This document shows, in pieces, positions 28,546 through 37,732 of a stretch of DNA of 64,000 nucleotides; the stretch's first letter is position 1; every line of letters starts with the position of its first letter. Origin of the DNA: a bacterium (GTDB lineage: Bacteria; Bacillota; Bacilli; Lactobacillales; Streptococcaceae); contig CAJNCS010000005.1 of the NCBI GenBank assembly GCA_905221325.1, positions 62,001-126,000 on the forward strand. Reading direction: 5' to 3'. Below the pieces are notes generated by a model. It was not told the origin of the DNA, ran no database searches, and worked only from the letters and a program-made list of their open reading frames with translations. The position numbers and the translations under genes are program-made.

Positions 28546-28566
28546 TTATTCACAGTCTGTGGATAA
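28546..28566. promoter_or_regulatory. Inverted pair of DnaA-box-like nonamers, copy 1
   Basis: TTATTCACA-GTC-TGTGGATAA. The right arm read in reverse is the perfect DnaA box TTATCCACA; the left arm differs by one base. The 3-bp spacing and inverted orientation are repeated in copy 2. It could bind DnaA or an unrelated dimeric repressor. Confidence 0.55.
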
Positions 28567-28742
28567 TTCTAGGAGGAAATGACATACAACTCAGGGTGTT
28601 GAAGTATCCTAATAATAGTTCCGTATATTAGTGACTTTCTAGAAAGCTAGTAGAAACCCTAGTACAGAGCTATTTGACAAAGGTCTGTTTAGAGTGAAAG
28701 GTGAGCTGGAGTCTAGAAAAACTAGTTTTTAGGCATGTTTTC

Positions 28743-28763
28743 TTATCCACAATCTGTGGGTAA
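28743..28763. promoter_or_regulatory. Inverted pair of DnaA-box-like nonamers, copy 2
   Basis: TTATCCACA-ATC-TGTGGGTAA. The left arm is a perfect DnaA box, the right arm differs by one base. It is 197 bp centre to centre from copy 1 and 41 bp upstream of the chosen fucosidase start. Confidence 0.55.
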
Positions 28764-28803
28764 CTTTGTGAACAAGAGAAATAATCAGAGAAAGAGATTT
28801 GAG

Positions 28804-30486
28804 ATGATGACGAAAATAAAACCGCATGGGCCATTACCAAGTCAGGCCCAGCTGGATTATTTAGAGGATGAACTAGCTGCCTTTATCCATTTTGGCCCCA
28901 ATACCTTTTATGACCAGGAATGGGGAACAGGTCAGGAGGAGCCTAAACGCTTTAACCCGACCAAGTTGGATGCGCGTGAATGGGTTCGAGTGCTCAAAGA
29001 AACAGGTTTAAAAAAACTGATTTTGGTGGTCAAGCACCACGATGGATTTGTGCTCTACCCGACCGCATACACAGACTATTCGGTCAAGGCTAGTCCTTGG
29101 AGGGATGGAAAGGGGGACTTGCTCTTTGAAGTTTCCCAAGCTGCAACTGAGTTTGACATGGATATGGGAGTGTATTTGTCTCCTTGGGATGCTCACAGTC
29201 CCCTCTATCACGTGGACCAAGAAGCGGTCTACAATGCCTACTATCTGGCTCAATTGAAGGAAATTTTATCAAACCCTGCCTATGGAAATGCCGGTAAGTT
29301 CACTGAGGTGTGGATGGATGGTGCTCGAGGCGAAGGGGCCCAGAAAGTCAACTATGAGTTTGAGACTTGGTTTGAAACCATTCGTGACTTGCAGGGCGAT
29401 TGTTTGATTTTCTCAACTGAGGGAACTAGTATTCGCTGGATTGGAAATGAACGAGGCTATGCAGGAGATCCACTATGGCAAAAAGTCAAGCCATACCAGT
29501 TAGGAACAGAGGCGGAATTAGATTATCTACAGCACGGAGACCCCTCAGGTACGCTATTTTCAATCGGGGAGGCAGATGTTTCCCTTCGGGCAGGCTGGTT
29601 TCACCATGAGGATCAGGATCCTAAGTCTCTCGAGGAGTTGGTCGAAATCTACTTTCACTCGGTAGGGCGGGGAACTCCACTCTTGCTTAATATCCCACCG
29701 AACCAAGATGGACTTTTTGACGAAAAGGATATCCAGCGTCTCTATGAATTTGCTGCCTACCGTGACGAACTCTATAAAGAAGATTTGGCTTTGGGAGCCA
29801 AGGTATCTGGCCCTGCTCTATCACCAGACTATGCCGGTCATCATCTGACAGATGGACTGGAGACCAGTTCTTGGGCAAGTGATGCAGAGTTGCCAATCCA
29901 ATTAGAGCTTGATTTAGGGGCACCTAAAACTTTTGATGTGATTGAGTTAAGAGAAGATTTGAAGATGGGGCAACGCATCGCTGCTTTCCATGTTCAGGTA
30001 GAGTTGGATGGCATTTGGCAGGAGTTTGGATCTGGTTATACTGTTGGCTATAAACGTCTCTTACGAGGATCAGTCGTTGAGGCGCAGAAGATACGTGTGA
30101 CCATTACAGAGGCCCAGAATTTGCCTTTGTTGACCAAGATTTCACTCTATAAAACACCTACCTTATCGAAAAAAGAAGCTGTTCAGCAGCTAGAGTTTTC
30201 AGAAAAAAGTCTAGCTGTGACCAAGGGAGAAAATGTTCACTTTACAGTTAAGCGCAGAGAATCTAGCAGTCCTTTAGAAGCTAAGATTTCAATTCAACCA
30301 GGGACGGGTGTGCATGGTGTCGCCTATCGGGACGAGATTCAAGTCCTTGCGTTTCAAGTTGGCGAGACTGAAAAAAAGCTAACGATACCAACCTTGTATT
30401 TTGCAGGAGATAAAAGCTTAGATTTTTATCTGAATTTGACGGTAGAGGGTCAGCTTGTTGATCAGCTTCAAGTTCAAGTTTCATAA
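28804..30486 (+). CDS. GH29 alpha-L-fucosidase
   Basis: A 560-residue glycoside hydrolase. The GH29 barrel starts ELAAFIHFGPNTFYDQEWG, continues with LILVVKHHDGFVLYPT, and has the nucleophile Asp in VWMDGARGEG. A C-terminal beta region, possibly carbohydrate-binding (SGPALSPDYAGHHLTDGLE, SSWASDAELPIQLELDLG), fills about 345-460, and a further beta domain ends the protein. There is no signal peptide, so it acts in the cytoplasm on imported glycans. The start at ATG 28804/28807 with AGAAAGAG is preferred; an in-frame ATG at 28735 would place the palindrome inside the gene and add 23 unusual residues. It opens the glycan-degrading cluster, as in the pneumococcal locus I remember as SP_2146. Confidence 0.88.
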   Translation: MMTKIKPHGPLPSQAQLDYLEDELAAFIHFGPNTFYDQEWGTGQEEPKRFNPTKLDAREWVRVLKETGLKKLILVVKHHDGFVLYPTAYTDYSVKASPWRDGKGDLLFEVSQAATEFDMDMGVYLSPWDAHSPLYHVDQEAVYNAYYLAQLKEILSNPAYGNAGKFTEVWMDGARGEGAQKVNYEFETWFETIRDLQGDCLIFSTEGTSIRWIGNERGYAGDPLWQKVKPYQLGTEAELDYLQHGDPSGTLFSIGEADVSLRAGWFHHEDQDPKSLEELVEIYFHSVGRGTPLLLNIPPNQDGLFDEKDIQRLYEFAAYRDELYKEDLALGAKVSGPALSPDYAGHHLTDGLETSSWASDAELPIQLELDLGAPKTFDVIELREDLKMGQRIAAFHVQVELDGIWQEFGSGYTVGYKRLLRGSVVEAQKIRVTITEAQNLPLLTKISLYKTPTLSKKEAVQQLEFSEKSLAVTKGENVHFTVKRRESSSPLEAKISIQPGTGVHGVAYRDEIQVLAFQVGETEKKLTIPTLYFAGDKSLDFYLNLTVEGQLVDQLQVQVS

Positions 30487-30490
30487 AAGA

Positions 30491-30520
30491 AGAACCTTTG
30501 CATGATGCAAAGGTTCTTTT
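30491..30520. terminator. Bidirectional terminator between fucosidase and GH92 genes
   Basis: Perfect 12-bp stem AGAACCTTTGCA / TGCAAAGGTTCT with TGA loop, T-rich on both strands, between convergent genes. Confidence 0.93.
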
Positions 30521-30522
30521 GG

Positions 30523-32610
30523 TTATGAGTGATTTGGTAGCCAGCTGAGAGTGAAGGTCAGTTGCTCAGTTTTCAATAGGTCTTGGTGTTGAATGCTAGA
30601 TACTGGGGTCTTGTCCAATCGGCATTCTTTGACAAAGTTGAAATGACTGTGGTTTTGCTCGGCATGGATATCCAGCCATTTACCTTCTTTAGCCAGGTAG
30701 ATACGGAGGTGGTCAAAGAGAGGAATTCCGAGATCGTAGCTGGGCTTGCCCGAACAGGTCGGATAAAAACCAAGAGCTGACCAAATGTACCAAGCCGAGA
30801 GACTGCCATTATCCTCATCGCCAGGATAGGCTTGCCAGCTTGGGTGAAAGGCTTTCTGACGCAAGGTTTTGATGAGAAGGGCAGTGTAGTCTGGGTAGTT
30901 GCTGTAGCGGAAGAGATAAGGAATGTGGAAGCTAGGCTGGTTGGAGATGGCGATTTGCCCAAAAGGAGTGGTAGCCATCTCGCTCATCTCATGAATCTCG
31001 TAACCATAACCAGTCGTCTCAAAGAGGGGAGCATCCTGACAGGCTTTCAAAAGATAGTTGCTAAAGGCTTCTTTTCCGCCCATAAGCTGGATTAAGCCTG
31101 GGATGTCGTGGAGGACGCCTAAAGTCGCTTGAATGGCAGAGCATTCGGCGTAGTCGAGTCCCCAACCATAAGGAGAGAAGTCAGGGCGGAAGTTTCCTTG
31201 GCTATCTCGCGCTCGCATGTAACCTGTCTCAGCGTCAAATAGATGCTGGTAATTTTGTGAAGAAGTTCTATAAGTTTCCGCGATGTCATTCTGACCAAGC
31301 TTTTCGGCACAGCTGGCGATACAAAAGTCACTATAGGCGTAGTCTAGGGTATGACTGACGCTTTCGTGGTGGTCGGTAGAGAGGTATCCCAGTTCTTGGT
31401 ATTGGGTTAGTCCATGGCGGCCATTGATGCCGAGAGGGTCGGACTTGCTGGCTGTTTCAAGCATGGCTTGGAGGAGTTCTTTTTCTAGGTCGGGGGCCAT
31501 GTCCTTGCAGGCGCTATCTGCGATAATACCATCTAGCAGAGTACCTGGCATCATGCCACGTTCATCTGGAGCTAGCCACTTTGGAAGGAATCCAGTATCG
31601 CGGTAGCTATTGAGGAAACCCTCTAAAAAGCGGTGATAGTGTTCTGGTATGATAAGGGCAAAGAGGGGAAATGTAGTTCGGAAGGTATCCCAGAAACCAT
31701 TGTTGCTAAAGAGGACGCCGGGCTTGACGGTACCAGTAGTCAGGTCCATGTGGATGGCTTGTCCTGATTCATCAAGCTCGTAAAAAGTCTGAGGAAATAG
31801 GAAGAGTCTGTAGAGGCAGTGGTCAAAGAAGGTTCGGTCAGCCTCTCCTGTTTCCAGCACATCAAAACGATGGAGGAGATTTTCCCAGTCCGCTTGGGCA
31901 TTTTCTTTACAGCTATCAAAATCTTCTTGAGGTAGATTGACTAGAGCTTGAGAAGGGGAGATGAAAGAAGTGCCTAGTTGAATCTCGACTTGACTACTTG
32001 CTAAGCCAATTCGCCAGTCTCCACTTTCTTGGCTGACAGCAAGAATATCCGTATTCATTTGCAGGGCAGTGAATAGTATCAGCGGACTTTTATTGGTCTC
32101 TGTTTTACCTTCTTGTCTTAGGACTAGAGTCCGCTTATCTACTTGCTTGACTGTCAGCTCATCTGCTGCGTGAAGATAGAGGGAGAGGTTTTTGCCTTGC
32201 TTTTGCTCCAAACGAATAGTAGCACCGTAGCAAGTCGGTGTGAGCTGGCTTTCAATCTGATAGCGTAGGGAGAAAATCTTCAGATAATGGGGGTGGAAGG
32301 AGGCCTCATCCATATCATAGGAGGATTGACGGTGGAAGAGGCTATCTCCGCCCAGTTGGCCTGTAACAGGTGTCAGGAGTAGCCAAGAGTAGTCGCCAAT
32401 CCAAGGACTGGGCTGGTGGGTTAATCGAATCCCCTGAAAGATGGGCAGATGCGGATCAAAAAACCAAGCTCCCTTCTGGTCACTGGTCTGGGGAACAAAG
32501 TAATTCATCCCAAAAGGAACGCCTGTGTAAGGCAGGGTATTTCCCCGAGAGAAGGCATGCTTGCTAGCAGTGCCAAAGCGGGTATCAATGGTTTCAAGTA
32601 GTGGTTTCAT
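30523..32610 (-). CDS. GH92 alpha-1,2-mannosidase
   Basis: A 695-residue calcium-dependent exo-mannosidase. GH92 marks are GNTLPYTGVPFGMNYFVPQT near the N-terminus, WDTFRTTFPLFALIIPE, the HTLDYAYSDFCIA helix and the C-terminal YPGDEDNGSLSAWYIWSALG with the catalytic acidic residues. No signal peptide is seen, so it is cytosolic. AAGGAAA precedes ATG 32610. It is divergent from the GH125 gene and convergent with the fucosidase gene. It should remove terminal alpha-1,2-mannose from high-mannose N-glycans. Confidence 0.93.
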   Translation of the reverse strand: MKPLLETIDTRFGTASKHAFSRGNTLPYTGVPFGMNYFVPQTSDQKGAWFFDPHLPIFQGIRLTHQPSPWIGDYSWLLLTPVTGQLGGDSLFHRQSSYDMDEASFHPHYLKIFSLRYQIESQLTPTCYGATIRLEQKQGKNLSLYLHAADELTVKQVDKRTLVLRQEGKTETNKSPLILFTALQMNTDILAVSQESGDWRIGLASSQVEIQLGTSFISPSQALVNLPQEDFDSCKENAQADWENLLHRFDVLETGEADRTFFDHCLYRLFLFPQTFYELDESGQAIHMDLTTGTVKPGVLFSNNGFWDTFRTTFPLFALIIPEHYHRFLEGFLNSYRDTGFLPKWLAPDERGMMPGTLLDGIIADSACKDMAPDLEKELLQAMLETASKSDPLGINGRHGLTQYQELGYLSTDHHESVSHTLDYAYSDFCIASCAEKLGQNDIAETYRTSSQNYQHLFDAETGYMRARDSQGNFRPDFSPYGWGLDYAECSAIQATLGVLHDIPGLIQLMGGKEAFSNYLLKACQDAPLFETTGYGYEIHEMSEMATTPFGQIAISNQPSFHIPYLFRYSNYPDYTALLIKTLRQKAFHPSWQAYPGDEDNGSLSAWYIWSALGFYPTCSGKPSYDLGIPLFDHLRIYLAKEGKWLDIHAEQNHSHFNFVKECRLDKTPVSSIQHQDLLKTEQLTFTLSWLPNHS

Positions 32611-32780
32611 AGTATTTCCTTCAGCTGTTTTTCTACATTATATCAGAAAAATGAGGTCTTTAGATATGGGGGGCGAAAGTAAGCAATTTTGTAGAAAAAT
32701 GACTATCATTTGTGTATGTATTTTCTTTCTCAAAAACTATATACTGAACATGAAACTTGTTTGAAAGAGGAAATTGCACG

Positions 32781-34061
32781 ATGATTTATTCGAAAGAAAT
32801 TGTTAGAGAGTGGCTGGACGAAGTAGCGGAGCGGGCTAAGGACCATCCGGAGTGGGTGGATGTCTTCGAGCGTTGCTATACAGACACCTTGGACAATACG
32901 GTTGAAATCTTAGAAGATGGCTCAACTTTTGTCTTGACTGGGGATATTCCTGCCATGTGGCTTCGGGATTCGACAGCCCAACTCAGACCCTACCTGCATG
33001 TGGCTAAAAGAGATCCTCTCTTGCGTCAGACCATTGCAGGTTTGGTCAAGCGTCAGATGACCTTGATTCTCAAGGATCCTTATGCCAATTCCTTTAACAT
33101 TGAGGAAAACTGGAAGGGCCACCACGAGACTGACCACACCGACCTTAATGGCTGGATTTGGGAACGCAAGTATGAGGTGGACTCGCTTTGCTATCCTTTG
33201 CAACTGGCTTATCTCCTTTGGAAAGAGACTGGAGAGACTAGTCAGTTTGATGAGACTTTTGTCGCAGCGACTAAGGAAATTCTTCACCTCTGGACTGTGG
33301 AGCAAGACCACAATAACTCTCCTTATCGTTTTGTCCGTGATACAGACCGCAAGGAAGATACTCTGGTAAATGATGGCTTTGGACCTGACTTTGCAGTAAC
33401 AGGTATGACCTGGTCAGCTTTCCGACCGAGTGATGACTGCTGCCAGTATAGCTATTTGATTCCGTCCAATATGTTTGCTGTAGTAGTCTTGGGGTACGTG
33501 CAAGAAATCTTTACAGAACTAGACCTAGCTGATAGTGAGAGTATTATTGCTGATGCTAAACGTCTCCAGGCTGAAATCCAAGAAGGCATCGAAAATTACG
33601 CCTACACCACTAACAGCAAGGGTGAAAAGATTTACGCCTTTGAAGTGGATGGCCTAGGAAATGCTAGCATCATGGATGATCCAAACGTACCAAGTTTGTT
33701 GGCGGCGCCTTATCTAGGCTACTGCGATATTGACGATGAAGTGTATCAAGCAACTCGTCGGACCATTCTGAGTCCAGAAAATCCATATTTCTATCAAGGG
33801 AAATACGCTAGTGGTCTCGGAAGTTCTCATACCTTCTATCGCTATATCTGGCCCATTGCCCTTTCTATCCAAGGCTTGACAACAAGTGATAAGGCAGAGA
33901 AAAAATTCTTGCTGGATCAGCTGGTTGCCTGCGATGGTGGAACAGGTGTTATGCACGAAAGCTTCCACGTTGACGATCCAACTCTCTACTCACGTGAATG
34001 GTTCTCCTGGGCCAACATGATGTTCTGTGAATTGGTCTTGGATTATCTAGATATTCGCTAG
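32781..34061 (+). CDS. GH125 exo-alpha-1,6-mannosidase
   Basis: A 426-residue enzyme of the former DUF1237 family, shown in pneumococcus to be an inverting alpha-1,6-mannosidase. Visible marks: DIPAMWLRDSTAQLRPYL, NEDGFGPDF-type stretch (VNDGFGPDFAVTGMTWSAF), RPSDDCCQYSYLIPSNMFA, and GLGSSHTFYRYIWPIAL with GTGVMHESFHVDDP. The start at 32781 follows AGAGGAAA; the in-frame codon at 32757 would add eight residues and overlap the ribosome site. It is cytosolic and divergent from the GH92 gene. Confidence 0.93.
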   Translation: MIYSKEIVREWLDEVAERAKDHPEWVDVFERCYTDTLDNTVEILEDGSTFVLTGDIPAMWLRDSTAQLRPYLHVAKRDPLLRQTIAGLVKRQMTLILKDPYANSFNIEENWKGHHETDHTDLNGWIWERKYEVDSLCYPLQLAYLLWKETGETSQFDETFVAATKEILHLWTVEQDHNNSPYRFVRDTDRKEDTLVNDGFGPDFAVTGMTWSAFRPSDDCCQYSYLIPSNMFAVVVLGYVQEIFTELDLADSESIIADAKRLQAEIQEGIENYAYTTNSKGEKIYAFEVDGLGNASIMDDPNVPSLLAAPYLGYCDIDDEVYQATRRTILSPENPYFYQGKYASGLGSSHTFYRYIWPIALSIQGLTTSDKAEKKFLLDQLVACDGGTGVMHESFHVDDPTLYSREWFSWANMMFCELVLDYLDIR

Positions 34062-34117
34062 TCAGTTCTTTAGTTAGATAGAAATAAAAATTTAAATTTA
34101 GAATGAGGTTTTACTTC

Positions 34118-36763
34118 ATGGAAAATGTTGTTGTACATATTATCTCACATAGTCACTGGGACCGTGAGTGGTACTTACCTTTTGAAAGCCACCGTATGCA
34201 GTTGGTGGAATTATTTGACAATCTTTTTGATCTTTTTGAAAATGATCCTGAGTTCAAGAGCTTCCACTTGGATGGACAAACCATTGTCCTAGATGACTAC
34301 TTGGAAATTCGCCCTGAAAATCGCGACAAAGTCCAAGGTTACATCGACGAAGGCAAACTCAAAATTGGTCCCTTTTACATCTTGCAGGATGACTACTTGA
34401 TTTCCAGCGAAGCCAATGTTCGCAACACCTTGATTGGTCAGCAAGAAGCTGCAAAATGGGGCAAATCAACCCAGGTTGGTTACTTCCCAGATACCTTTGG
34501 AAATATGGGACAGGCTCCTCAAATCCTTCAAAAATCAGGCATTCACGTGGCAGCTTTTGGGCGTGGTGTGAAGCCGATTGGATTTGACAACCAAGTCCTC
34601 GAAGATGAGCAGTTCACTTCCCAGTTTTCAGAAATGTACTGGCAGGGTGCGGACGGAAGTCGTGTCCTCGGTATCCTCTTTGCCAACTGGTACAGTAACG
34701 GGAATGAAATCCCAGTTGATAAGGACGAAGCCCTGGCCTTCTGGAAACAAAAATTGTCAGACGTGCGTGACTATGCTTCGACCAACCAATGGTTGATGAT
34801 GAACGGCTGTGACCACCAGCCTGTACAGCGAAATCTGAGCGAAGCCATTCGTGTGGCCAATGAACTCTTCCCAGATGTGACCTTTGTTCATAGTTCATTT
34901 GACGACTATGTCCATGCAGTAGAAAGTGCTCTACCAGAGCAGTTATCAACGGTTACAGGTGAGTTGACAAGTCAGGAAACAGATGGCTGGTACACACTTG
35001 CCAACACCTCTTCATCACGCATTTACCTCAAACAAGCCTTTCAAGCAAATAGCAACCTCCTAGAACAAGTGGTGGAGCCATTGACCGTCATCACTGGTGG
35101 GCACAACCATAAGGACCAGTTGACCTATGCTTGGAAAACACTTTTGCAGAATGCACCCCATGATAGCATCTGTGGCTGTAGCGTGGACGAAGTTCACCGT
35201 GAGATGGAAACACGTTTTGCCAAGGTCAACCAAGTTGGAAACTTCGTTAAGACCAACCTTCTCAACGAGTGGAAGGGCAAAATCGCAACTCATGAAGCGC
35301 AAAGCGACCATCTCTTTACTGTCATTAACACAGGTTTGCATGATAAGGTTGATACGGTCAGCACCGTGATTGATGTAGCGACTTGTGATTTCAAGGAATT
35401 GCACCCAACAGAAGGCTATAAGAAGATGGCAGCCTTGACCTTGCCAAGCTACCGTGTCGAAGACTTGGAAGGGCATGCTGTAGAAGCGAAAATCGAAGAT
35501 CTGGGAGCTAATTTTGAGTATGATTTGCCAAAAGACAAGTTCCGTCAGGCTCGTATCGCTCGACAAGTGCGCGTGACAGTGCCTGTTCATCTGGCACCAC
35601 TTTCTTGGACAACCTTCCAATTGCTTGAAGGAGAACAAGAACACCGTGACGGTATTTACCAAAACGGAGTGATTGATACGCCATTTGTAACGGTCAGTGT
35701 GGATGATACTATCACAGTCTACGACAAGACAACTCATGAAGCGTATGAGGATGTTCTTCGTTTTGAAGACCGTGGTGACATCGGAAATGAGTACATCTAT
35801 TTCCAACCAAAAGGAACAGAGCCTATCTACGCAGAACTCAAAGGCTGTGAAGTCTTGGAAAATACAGCACGTTTTGCCAAGATCTTGCTCAAGCATGAAT
35901 TGACAATTCCAGTAAGTGCAGATGAAAAACTGGATGCGGAACAAAGAGGTATCATCGAGTTTATGACGCGTGAAGCTGGACGCTCAGATGAATTGACAAC
36001 CCTTCCTCTGGAAACAGAGATGACCGTCTTTGTTGACAATCCACAAATTCGCTTTAAGACTCGCTTTACTAACACTGCCAAGGACCACCGTATCCGTCTC
36101 TTGGTTAAGACTCATAACACGCGTCCAAGCAATGACTCTGAAAGCATCTATGAGGTGGTGACACGACCAAACAAACCAGCTGCTTCTTGGGAAAATCCTG
36201 AAAATCCTCAACACCAACAAGCCTTTGTCAGTCTATATGATGATGAAAAAGGGGTGACGGTGGCAAATAAAGGATTGCACGAGTATGAAATCCTTGGAGA
36301 CGACACCATTGCCGTGACCGTTTTGCGTGCCTCAGGTGAGCTAGGTGACTGGGGTTACTTCCCAACACCAGAAGCTCAGTGCTTGCGCGAGTTTGAAGTC
36401 GAGTATACACTTGAGTGCCACCAAGCCCAAGAACGCTTCTCAGCCTTCCGTCGTGCCAAAGCCTTCCAAACACCATTCACTAGTCTTCAAGTTGCTAAAC
36501 AAGAAGGAAGTGTTGCTGCGACTGGTAGACTCTTGAGTCATGCGGCACTCAGCTTACCACAAGTTTGCCCAACAGCCTTTAAAGTGGCTGAAAATGAAGA
36601 AGGATATGTACTTCGTTACTACAACATGAGTCAAGAAAATGTGCGTATATCAGAACACCAACAAACCATTTTGGACTTGCTTGAGCGGCCATATCCCGTT
36701 CATTCAGGACTATTAGCGCCACAAGAAATTCGCACAGAATTGATCAAAAAAGAAGACATTTAA
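34118..36763 (+). CDS. GH38 alpha-mannosidase
   Basis: An 881-residue zinc-dependent alpha-mannosidase. The N-terminal catalytic domain opens with HIISHSHWDREWYLPFE (zinc ligands), and the nucleophile Asp is in YFPDTFGNMGQAPQIL. The mid-domain starts near YTLANTSSSRIYLKQA with NAPHDSICGCSVDEVHREM, and long beta domains make up the rest. The ATG at 34118 has GAGG nine bases before it; an ATG at 34103 would add five residues. It is cytosolic and cotranscribed with the GH125 gene. A pneumococcal homologue acts on alpha-1,3-mannose. Codon use here is strongly biased, suggesting good expression. Confidence 0.94.
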   Translation: MENVVVHIISHSHWDREWYLPFESHRMQLVELFDNLFDLFENDPEFKSFHLDGQTIVLDDYLEIRPENRDKVQGYIDEGKLKIGPFYILQDDYLISSEANVRNTLIGQQEAAKWGKSTQVGYFPDTFGNMGQAPQILQKSGIHVAAFGRGVKPIGFDNQVLEDEQFTSQFSEMYWQGADGSRVLGILFANWYSNGNEIPVDKDEALAFWKQKLSDVRDYASTNQWLMMNGCDHQPVQRNLSEAIRVANELFPDVTFVHSSFDDYVHAVESALPEQLSTVTGELTSQETDGWYTLANTSSSRIYLKQAFQANSNLLEQVVEPLTVITGGHNHKDQLTYAWKTLLQNAPHDSICGCSVDEVHREMETRFAKVNQVGNFVKTNLLNEWKGKIATHEAQSDHLFTVINTGLHDKVDTVSTVIDVATCDFKELHPTEGYKKMAALTLPSYRVEDLEGHAVEAKIEDLGANFEYDLPKDKFRQARIARQVRVTVPVHLAPLSWTTFQLLEGEQEHRDGIYQNGVIDTPFVTVSVDDTITVYDKTTHEAYEDVLRFEDRGDIGNEYIYFQPKGTEPIYAELKGCEVLENTARFAKILLKHELTIPVSADEKLDAEQRGIIEFMTREAGRSDELTTLPLETEMTVFVDNPQIRFKTRFTNTAKDHRIRLLVKTHNTRPSNDSESIYEVVTRPNKPAASWENPENPQHQQAFVSLYDDEKGVTVANKGLHEYEILGDDTIAVTVLRASGELGDWGYFPTPEAQCLREFEVEYTLECHQAQERFSAFRRAKAFQTPFTSLQVAKQEGSVAATGRLLSHAALSLPQVCPTAFKVAENEEGYVLRYYNMSQENVRISEHQQTILDLLERPYPVHSGLLAPQEIRTELIKKEDI

Positions 36764-36806
36764 TAGTTTTAAAGTGTTTGATAACTAATACTATGAGATA
36801 GAAAGG

Positions 36807-36850
36807 AGGGGCGAAAGAGTAAGGGCTAACTGCTGATTCGCCCCTTTTTA
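36807..36850 (+). terminator. Terminator between GH38 and ROK genes
   Basis: AGGGGCGAA / TTCGCCCCT form a perfect 9-bp stem with a 21-nt loop, then TTTTTA. The left arm includes an AAAGGAGGGG that looks like a ribosome site but has no start codon behind it. Confidence 0.8.
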
Positions 36851-36862
36851 CGGTAAAGAACA

Positions 36863-37732
36863 ATGATCATTGCAACCATTGATATCGGAGGGACTGGGAT
36901 TAAGTTTGCCAGTCTGACTCCTGATGGAAAAATACTAGATAAGACAAGTACTCCAACGCCAGAAAGTTTGGAGGATTTACTGACTTGGTTAGACCAACGC
37001 TTGGCAGAACAAGATTATAAGGGCATTGCTATGAGCGTTCCAGGCGCGGTCAATCAAGAAACAGGTGTGATTGAGGGAATCAGTGCCGTGCCTTATATTC
37101 ACGGTTTTTCTTGGTATGAAGCTCTTGCTCATCATCAGCTACCTGTCCATCTAGAAAATGATGCCAACTGTGTTGGACTTAGTGAACTGCTGGCTCACCC
37201 AGAGATTGAAAATGCAGCCTGTGTCGTGATTGGGACAGGAATTGGCGGAGCTATGATTATCAATGGCAAACTTCACCGTGGTCGCCACGGCTTAGGTGGT
37301 GAGTTTGGCTATATGACAACCATTGAACCAGCTGAAAAACTCAACAACTGGTCGCAACTAGCGTCAACTGGAAATATGGTGCGATACGTGATTGAAAAAT
37401 CTGGTCAGACTGACTGGGACGGACGCAAGATTTACCAAGAGGCCGCAGCAGGCAATGCTCTTTGTCAAGAAGCTATTGAACGCATGAATCGAAATCTGGC
37501 GCAAGGTCTGCTCAATATTCAGTATCTCATCGACCCAGATGTTATTAGTCTGGGAGGCTCTATCAGCCAAAATCCAGACTTTATCCAAGGTGTCAAAAAA
37601 GCTGTCGATGCATTTGTCGAAACCTACGAAGAATATACGGTCGCACCAGTTATCCAAGCTTGCACCTATCACGCAGATGCCAATCTCTACGGTGCCCTTG
37701 TTAACTGGCTACAGGAGGAAAACCAATGGTAA
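36863..37732 (+). CDS. ROK-family sugar kinase
   Basis: A 289-residue cytosolic kinase. The ATP-binding [11 protein letters not shown] motif is at the N-terminus, [14 protein letters not shown] carries the catalytic Asp, and [17 protein letters not shown] with GLGGEFGYM forms the ROK signature. The Cys-rich zinc loop of glucokinase/NagC types is missing and there is no HTH, so it is an enzyme and not a repressor. The substrate is probably a hexose or hexosamine released by the neighbouring hydrolases, such as mannose. The ribosome site before ATG 36863 is weak (AAAGAACA). Its stop overlaps the GH20 start. Confidence 0.88.
   Translation: MIIATIDIGGTGIKFASLTPDGKILDKTSTPTPESLEDLLTWLDQRLAEQDYKGIAMSVPGAVNQETGVIEGISAVPYIHGFSWYEALAHHQLPVHLENDANCVGLSELLAHPEIENAACVVIGTGIGGAMIINGKLHRGRHGLGGEFGYMTTIEPAEKLNNWSQLASTGNMVRYVIEKSGQTDWDGRKIYQEAAAGNALCQEAIERMNRNLAQGLLNIQYLIDPDVISLGGSISQNPDFIQGVKKAVDAFVETYEEYTVAPVIQACTYHADANLYGALVNWLQEENQW

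Larger units (their letters stand above)
28321..28803 (+). other. 480-bp non-coding region rich in palindromes upstream of the fucosidase gene
   Basis: No convincing gene. It holds CACAGCTGTG (28352-28361), a degenerate TTCACA-ATG-TGATAA (28366-28380), a promoter-like TTGACG-17-TATAGT (28489-28517), two inverted pairs of DnaA-box-like nonamers (28546-28566 and 28743-28763), CTTTCTAGAAAG (28635-28646) and AAAAACTAGTTTTT (near 28717-28730). The predicted transcript from 28524 would give the fucosidase mRNA a leader of about 280 nt. Confidence 0.6.

Noticed and set aside
28735..28803. N-terminal extension of the fucosidase from ATG 28735
   Set aside because: It would encode the DnaA-box-like palindrome as protein and add 23 residues with no family support; a better ribosome site precedes 28804.
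35060..35944. A 294-codon open frame on the minus strand inside the GH38 gene
   Set aside because: It lies wholly antisense to a clear enzyme gene with strong codon bias, has no ribosome site or promoter and gives a Cys/Phe/His-rich protein unlike any family.
36801..36811. Strong Shine-Dalgarno-like AAAGGAGGGG as evidence for a small gene before the ROK gene
   Set aside because: No start codon follows at usable distance; the sequence is the left arm of a terminator stem.
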